A DNA stretch of 64,000 nt from Aldehydirespirator sp965116665. Lineage in GTDB: Bacteria > Actinomycetota > Acidimicrobiia > Acidimicrobiales > Aldehydirespiratoraceae. The DNA lies in assembly GCA_965116665.1 (NCBI GenBank), contig OZ220709.1:1550001-1614000 (forward strand), given 5' to 3'. A model generated the notes under the pieces. That model was given only the letters and a program-made list of their open reading frames with translations, was not told the origin of the DNA and did not search any database. Made by a program: the position numbers and the translations under genes. Shown piece by piece: positions 59,024 to 64,000 of the stretch (positions are counted from its first letter, which is position 1; the number at the start of each line of letters is the position of its first letter).

Positions 59024-61980
59024 GAGGTGCGCGCCTGGGGCAGGTAGTGGTAGACGGCGAGCACGTCCACCGGCAACTGGGCCGTCACCGCCACGACCCT
59101 GGGCGCGGCGCCCGGACGCCGGTCGGCCTCACGAACGCCGCGATGGGTGTCGGCGAGGGCCGCGGCCCGGCTCTCGGCCTCGGCGTGGACCGCCGGTCGC
59201 CAGTGCTCTTGATCGGCAAGGATCCGGTCGATGCGCTCCGATGCGGCCGCGGGAGCGACATTGCCGGCCGGCTCGGCCGCCAGCAGCTCGATGGTCTCCT
59301 CGGGAGCAAGCCAGCGTGGGCTGTCGGACGGGCCGGCGAACGCCAGGAGCGCGGCCTCTTCGGCGAGCATGTGATGGTCGCCGCCGCGGGAGCTCGCAGT
59401 GATCGACATGCGGACCCGGCACAGCAGCAGCGTGGTGACGGCCGCCACCGCGCCGGTCCTCATCACGCCGCAGCGGGCCGCGACCGGTGGGCGTCGGGAG
59501 GGCCGCTCGTCGTCGCTGTGACCGGTGCTCGGCCCATCGATGTTGGGGCCTTGAGCCTCAGCGGAGTCGAGCGCGCGGTCGAGCACGTAGGCCGCGAGCC
59601 CTCCGACTGTGGGATGTGTGCGCGATAGCCTCACCGCGCCGTCGGGAACGCTGGAGCCGAAGCCGACGCTCAGACGGTCGCCCTCGCGGCCGACGGCACC
59701 GCCCGCTCCGGGCGCGGCTAGGGCGTCGCGCGCCGATCCGGGCACTTCGGAGAGGTCGATGTCATAGGAGGCCGTGGTCGCGGTGCCTCGATAGGCGACG
59801 GCGGCGCCGTGGGCCTCCAGGGCCGCCACTACGAACCGCTCGGTGTCGGCGCCCGAGCCGATGGCTTCCTGCATCTTGAGGAGTTCGGCGTGGACCTCCT
59901 GCGGATCGATCCGGCTCTGGGCGAACAGGGACCGGCGGCGCTGCTCGTTGTTCGCAGAGCGGTCCCACTCGGCCTCGAGCGCGTCGGTCTGGGGGCGCAA
60001 TTGCTCGATGATCCCCTCCAGAGGCATCTGGAGCGCCTGGCCGGATGACTCCAGCACCTGCTCGGCCAGCGCCTCCACGATGTCGCTGGTGGAGCCGGGC
60101 ACCGGGATGGAGATGCCGAGCGTCGAGCGGATCGTGCGGTGCTTGCGCAGCAGCACTTCGAGCACAGTCTCGTCGATGCGGTTGTCGGTGCCCCAGCAGG
60201 TGACCACCCTCACCTCCGGTTCCGACTGCCCGTAGCGGTCGACCCGGCCCTCGCGCTGCTCCAGCCGCGTGGGGTTCCACGGCAGGTCGTAGTGGACGAC
60301 TGCTGAGAAGTGATCCTGGAGGTTGATGCCCTCGCTGAGGCAGTCCGTGCATACGAGCACGCGGCGCGGGTGCTCGCCTAGCTCCGCGATGCGAGCCTCT
60401 CGCTCGACGGGCGGAAGGCGTCCAGTGACGGCGGCGATCTGGGGGCGGTCCCTCTTGGGCAGGCGGGCTGCGAGGCGTTCGGACACATACTCGGCGGTGT
60501 CGATGAAGCGGCAGAAGACGATGGGGTGGAAGCCGTCGGCGAGCAGCCTGCTGAGTATCTCGATGAGCCCGTCGAGCTTCGCATCTGCACCCTTCGAGGT
60601 CGAAGCCGAGGCGATCTCGTCGGCCTGCTTGGCGAACTGGCGCAGCCGCCGAGCCACCGCAGACTCCGCGCCCGGCGAATCGAGCCGGCTTCCCGGGACA
60701 ACGTCCGGGGCCTCCTCAGCGTCGTCGAGGTCGAGAACCAGGCGGCGGCCCCGCTCGTCGATGTCGTCGGCACCGGCAGCGTCCGAGGTGAAGGCTCGGG
60801 TGCGCAGTGTCGCGGCTGCAGCAGCCGGGCTCGACGCTAGGGCCCGCAGCAAGCCCAGCGCCGACCACTTGCGGATGCGCTGCTGGCGGCTACCTCGCTC
60901 GTGCTCGGACAGGCTGCCCTTCGCATACGACAGCGCGTCGTCGAACAGCGTCCGGTAGTCGGGGGACAGGTTGTAGCCGACCTCCGTCTGCGCCCGCTCC
61001 GGAAACTGCGTGTCGGTGCCGAGGAAGTCCTGGATTTCGGAGCGGCGACGCTGCACGACGTGGCGGGCGAGCCGCTCGCGGTGGCGGCGGTTGACCTCGC
61101 CGGTGAGATCCTCGGGAAGCTCGCCGAACTCCGGGTCGAGCAGGCCGAGCAGCGAGCGGAACGCGGCGTCCTTGCCGGAGTGGGGCGTGGCCGTCACCAG
61201 GATCAGATGGCGGTCGGTCCGGGCGACCAGGTCCCGGACCAGGGTGTGGCGCTGATGGCGGCCGGAGGAGGCTCGCTCGTCGGAGCGCGCGCAGGTGTGG
61301 GCCTCGTCCACGATCACCAACTCGGGGCACGCTCTGATGAAGTCGTTGCGACGGCTGTCGGACTTGATGAAGTCGATCGACACGATCACGTTGGGGTGCC
61401 GCTCGAAGATCGACTGGCCCAAGGCGAGGCCGCGTTCGAGACGGCGGGCGGTGGAGGCGAGCACCAACTCGGCGTCGATGTGGAACTTGTCGCGCAGCTC
61501 GGCCTGCCACTGCTCAGCCAAGTGAGGCGGACACAGCACGGCCAGGCGCTCGGCGTCTCCCTGGGCGATGAGCTCGGACGCGACCAGCGCGGCCTCGATG
61601 GTCTTGCCGACGCCCACGTCGTCTGCGATGAGCAGGCGCACCGGGTCGAGTCGCAATGCCATCAGCAGCGGGACGAGTTGGTAGGGCCGCGGGTCGCAGC
61701 CGATCCGCGCCACCGAGCGGAACGGCCCAGCGCCCGAACGGAATCCGAGTCGCAGCGCGTCCCGCAGCAGGCGAGCCGAATGCGCATCGCCGAGATGCAG
61801 GGCCGGGTCGGGCAGGCCGAAGCTGGCCGGCTCGACCGACTCGACAGCAGTGAGGATGCCGGTGGTCTCGTCGTCTGTGCCGCCGAGGGGCCGCACCATG
61901 ACCAGTTCAGACGCCTCGTGCGAAAGAACCACCCAGTCGCGGCCGCGAGCGGTCACCAGCGCGCCGGGGGTGAACGTCAT
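59020..61980 (-). CDS. SNF2/Swi2-type helicase (DISARM DrmD-like)
   Basis: 986 residues. SF2 motifs are complete: IADDVGVGKTIEAALVASEL (Walker A, near 120), VIVDEAHTC (DEAH), LILVTATPHSGKD, FCRFIDTAEYVSERL, VLVCTDCLSEGINLQ and RLEQREGRVDRYGQ. The size and the adjacency to an N6-methylase match DrmD of class 1 DISARM. It probably translocates on DNA to sense or silence foreign sequence. Start ATG 61980 overlaps the upstream DUF1998 gene by 4 bp. The 59.4-59.6 kb stretch near the C-terminus carries an Arg/Ser-rich, low-conservation insert. Confidence 0.9.
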   Translation of the reverse strand: MTFTPGALVTARGRDWVVLSHEASELVMVRPLGGTDDETTGILTAVESVEPASFGLPDPALHLGDAHSARLLRDALRLGFRSGAGPFRSVARIGCDPRPYQLVPLLMALRLDPVRLLIADDVGVGKTIEAALVASELIAQGDAERLAVLCPPHLAEQWQAELRDKFHIDAELVLASTARRLERGLALGQSIFERHPNVIVSIDFIKSDSRRNDFIRACPELVIVDEAHTCARSDERASSGRHQRHTLVRDLVARTDRHLILVTATPHSGKDAAFRSLLGLLDPEFGELPEDLTGEVNRRHRERLARHVVQRRRSEIQDFLGTDTQFPERAQTEVGYNLSPDYRTLFDDALSYAKGSLSEHERGSRQQRIRKWSALGLLRALASSPAAAAATLRTRAFTSDAAGADDIDERGRRLVLDLDDAEEAPDVVPGSRLDSPGAESAVARRLRQFAKQADEIASASTSKGADAKLDGLIEILSRLLADGFHPIVFCRFIDTAEYVSERLAARLPKRDRPQIAAVTGRLPPVEREARIAELGEHPRRVLVCTDCLSEGINLQDHFSAVVHYDLPWNPTRLEQREGRVDRYGQSEPEVRVVTCWGTDNRIDETVLEVLLRKHRTIRSTLGISIPVPGSTSDIVEALAEQVLESSGQALQMPLEGIIEQLRPQTDALEAEWDRSANNEQRRRSLFAQSRIDPQEVHAELLKMQEAIGSGADTERFVVAALEAHGAAVAYRGTATTASYDIDLSEVPGSARDALAAPGAGGAVGREGDRLSVGFGSSVPDGAVRLSRTHPTVGGLAAYVLDRALDSAEAQGPNIDGPSTGHSDDERPSRRPPVAARCGVMRTGAVAAVTTLLLCRVRMSITASSRGGDHHMLAEEAALLAFAGPSDSPRWLAPEETIELLAAEPAGNVAPAAASERIDRILADQEHWRPAVHAEAESRAAALADTHRGVREADRRPGAAPRVVAVTAQLPVDVLAVYHYLPQARTS

Positions 61981-64000
61981 GGGCCGTCGTCCCCCTCTCT
62001 GGCCGGTCCGAACACTGCGGGGTGAGCCTTGGCGATCTGGTCCCAGTCGTCGCGGTAGCCGAAGCGGATCACCTGGAAGCCGAGATCGGTCATCGCGGCA
62101 GACTGCTCAGCATCGCGCCGGGCGCGCTCGGGATAGTCGTGGTGAGGTCCGTCCACGTACACGACCGCGCAGGCGTCGTCGTAGACGAAGTCGGGCCGGG
62201 TGCGGGCCTCCTCGAAGAACACTTGACCGCGGTCTGGCCGCCGGTAGCCGTGCTTCCCCAAGAACTCCAGGAACTCCCGTTCGAGTCCGGAATCTGCCCC
62301 CTCAGCGAGCGTAACGTCGTGAGCGTCGGCCAGGAACGTCGCGCCTGTGGCGAAGGGAGCCATGAACTCGGTGGCCAAGTCTCGGTACAGCAGGGTGTGG
62401 TCGGGCTGGTTGGAGTACGACATGAGGCAGTCATAGCAGGCCCCTTCGCAGGCGCCGTCCTCTCCTGTGCCTGCGTCGTCCTCGCGGCCGGTTCGAGGGT
62501 CGGTGTGGCAGATTCGCAGGGCTTCGGCGGCTACTCGCGACCATAGGTCCGGATCTTCTACGAGTTGCTTGAGAACACCCGCGCCGCCTTCTTCGGCTTC
62601 GTAGACGAGGAGCAGTCGACGGTCGTCACGCGACGGCAGCGGCTCCGCAGCGATCTCGTTGGACTCCAGACGGAACACCACCTGCAGTGCCTTGGACATC
62701 GCTGCCTGCACGGATGCCATGGTGGCCATGTCAGGCGCATCTCCGACCGTGTCGGCATCGTCCAGGCCCGGAAGCACGTCCGGAGGCGCGCTTGCGAGAG
62801 GCTCGATCAGCAGCGCGTTGCGGGTGTCGGTCACGAACGGGATGACACGCTCGGTGCGTCGAGCTGTCGGTGGAGCTTCGGCGCCGTCGTCGGGCTGCTC
62901 GTCCTCGTCGTCGCGGCTCCAGTAGCCAGTCGCCACATCGAGCACGAACCCGGCCCGGCTGCCCGGACTGCTCGAATGGCGCAGTCCCCGGTTGATGCGC
63001 CAGATCGTGGCGGCGTCGCCGTAGCGAAGCCGGAGCAGCCTCCGGGGCTCGGCACCGGCACTCGACCCGGCAGGCGGCGTAGCCGCTACGAACCGCTCGA
63101 CATGGGAGGGAGCACCGGAGCGTTGGCTGAAGCGCACCGCGGAGACGATTTCGTAGCCCTGGCGCCGGCGCTGCTCCTCGTCGGAGGTGATCCGGTCGCG
63201 GCGTCGAGTTGACACGTTGCCCATACGGAACATGTTGCGTGTGGCCGGTGGCAGCCGCTGCGAGCAGAGTTCGCACAAGTCGGGATTGCTTGAAGCGTCG
63301 ATCTGGTGCATGTAGCCACAGGTCTCGCAGCGCTTGACCGAGGTCTTGAGGATCGAGGCGCCACCGTCGGTCGAGTCCAGGTCGGTGGCGGCCAGTTGCA
63401 CCCGGTTCGACGAGTACTGGCTGCCCTCGTGGTAGATGATGCTGTGCGGACCGAACTCCGAGATGGCCAGAAAGCGAGGCCGCTGGAGCAGTTCGCCACG
63501 GACGGCGCCGCGGCGTGAGACGTACGCCGACAGCGGCAGGCGCGGGAACGAGTAGCCGGGCAGGAAGCCCTCAGAGGCCAGGTATCGGTAGGGATAGAAG
63601 TCCGAGTTGAGGCCTGCGCCGCGGTCGCCTCGCAGCAGCTCGATCTGATGCTCGGCTTCGCGTCGCAGCGTCTCGGCTCGGTCTCGGTCGGCCTTGCTGC
63701 GGCCGTGCGCCAGCCTGATCCGTCCCTGCTCCGCGGCCTGGCGGTGTGCAGACCGGTATAGCGACCGCCAACGCGCCAGCGCCCTCTCGAAGTGCTGCGG
63801 GATGGCCCGCATCGTGTCGTCCAGCCAACTCGGCGTGAACCAGTCGGCGTCTGCTAACTCGGAACTCAAGTCGTCGAGCAGCCCCTGTGCTCGGCGCTGG
63901 GCCCGGCTGCGAACCCCCCGGTCCGCGAGCACGGCCGCAGCCTGGTCTAACAGCTTCAACGAAGGCTCCTCGCCCTCGCCTGATAGATCCAGCAGGTCGC
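61977..64000 (-). CDS. C-terminal part of helicase/DUF1998 protein with Vsr/DUF559-like endonuclease domain, 5' end outside window
   Basis: The minus-strand frame is open to the window edge (reading LLDLSGEGEEPSLKLLDQAA at the edge), so the 5' part is missing and the TTG at 63959 is not a start. Visible: SDFYPYRYLASEGFLPGYSF, then a helicase-associated region, a Cys4 zinc finger CETCGYMHQ...CELC, the DUF1998 signature ACYDCLMSYSNQPDH, and a C-terminal endonuclease-like segment PDFVYDDACAVVYVDGPHHD with a following RFGYRDDW. The off-window part should contain a DEAD/DEAH helicase domain. DUF1998 proteins are DISARM DrmB or helicase-fused relatives. It is the first visible gene of the defence operon. 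Confidence 0.85.
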   Translation of the reverse strand, partial: DLLDLSGEGEEPSLKLLDQAAAVLADRGVRSRAQRRAQGLLDDLSSELADADWFTPSWLDDTMRAIPQHFERALARWRSLYRSAHRQAAEQGRIRLAHGRSKADRDRAETLRREAEHQIELLRGDRGAGLNSDFYPYRYLASEGFLPGYSFPRLPLSAYVSRRGAVRGELLQRPRFLAISEFGPHSIIYHEGSQYSSNRVQLAATDLDSTDGGASILKTSVKRCETCGYMHQIDASSNPDLCELCSQRLPPATRNMFRMGNVSTRRRDRITSDEEQRRRQGYEIVSAVRFSQRSGAPSHVERFVAATPPAGSSAGAEPRRLLRLRYGDAATIWRINRGLRHSSSPGSRAGFVLDVATGYWSRDDEDEQPDDGAEAPPTARRTERVIPFVTDTRNALLIEPLASAPPDVLPGLDDADTVGDAPDMATMASVQAAMSKALQVVFRLESNEIAAEPLPSRDDRRLLLVYEAEEGGAGVLKQLVEDPDLWSRVAAEALRICHTDPRTGREDDAGTGEDGACEGACYDCLMSYSNQPDHTLLYRDLATEFMAPFATGATFLADAHDVTLAEGADSGLEREFLEFLGKHGYRRPDRGQVFFEEARTRPDFVYDDACAVVYVDGPHHDYPERARRDAEQSAAMTDLGFQVIRFGYRDDWDQIAKAHPAVFGPAREGDDGP

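Overview
High-GC DNA from an actinobacterium, most likely an uncultured member of the Acidimicrobiia. This is inferred from strong G/C bias at third codon positions, a CarD-type RNA polymerase regulator, an ImuA'-ImuB-DnaE2 mutasome with actinobacterial-type LexA boxes, and many CaiB-type CoA transferases, flavin-dependent luciferase-like enzymes and secreted amidohydrolases. No rRNA, tRNA or CRISPR array was seen.

Layout. (1) 1-11.3 kb is a purine/nucleoside catabolic island: an ArsI/CadI-like VOC protein, a 5'-truncated amidohydrolase, a complete BMP-type nucleoside ABC transporter, three divergent adenosine/adenine-deaminase-family enzymes, and two Rieske-oxygenase-family proteins, one of which has lost the Rieske domain. 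(2) 11.3-20 kb carries lipid-type metabolism (acyl-CoA dehydrogenase, thiolase, SDR), a methyltransferase, a flavin enzyme, CarD, a CapA-like protein and a secreted D-aminoacylase-like protein. (3) 20.1-21.6 kb is an IS110-family element with a structured leader. (4) 22-33.4 kb looks like a second catabolic island for a nitrogen-containing compound: a TPP enzyme, a DUF1185 protein, a GntR regulator, an SsuABC/ThiXYZ-like transporter, a luciferase-like monooxygenase, an enamidase-like hydrolase, a CoA transferase and an M20 hydrolase. (5) 33.4-35.4 kb is a small junkyard: a GH3 glucosidase remnant, an ISL3 transposase remnant and two PIN-domain toxin-antitoxin pairs. (6) 35.4-41.4 kb is the SOS mutasome. 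(7) 41.4-51 kb has hydrolases, an orphan solute-binding lipoprotein, an acyl-CoA ligase behind a repeat-rich leader, a probable selenocysteine-containing arsenate-reductase-like protein, and a ferredoxin/ferredoxin-reductase pair. (8) 51.2-64 kb (edge) is a tightly overlapped minus-strand defence operon: helicase/DUF1998/endonuclease, SNF2 helicase, N6-adenine methyltransferase (split by a frameshift), OLD-family ATPase-nuclease and UvrD-like helicase. It combines DISARM-like and Gabija-like parts.

The strongest novelty candidates are the selenocysteine ArsC (UGA at codon 12, the position of the catalytic Cys, followed by a bacterial SECIS-like hairpin), the composite DISARM/Gabija-like operon, and the Rieske-less oxygenase paired with an intact Rieske oxygenase among purine deaminases.
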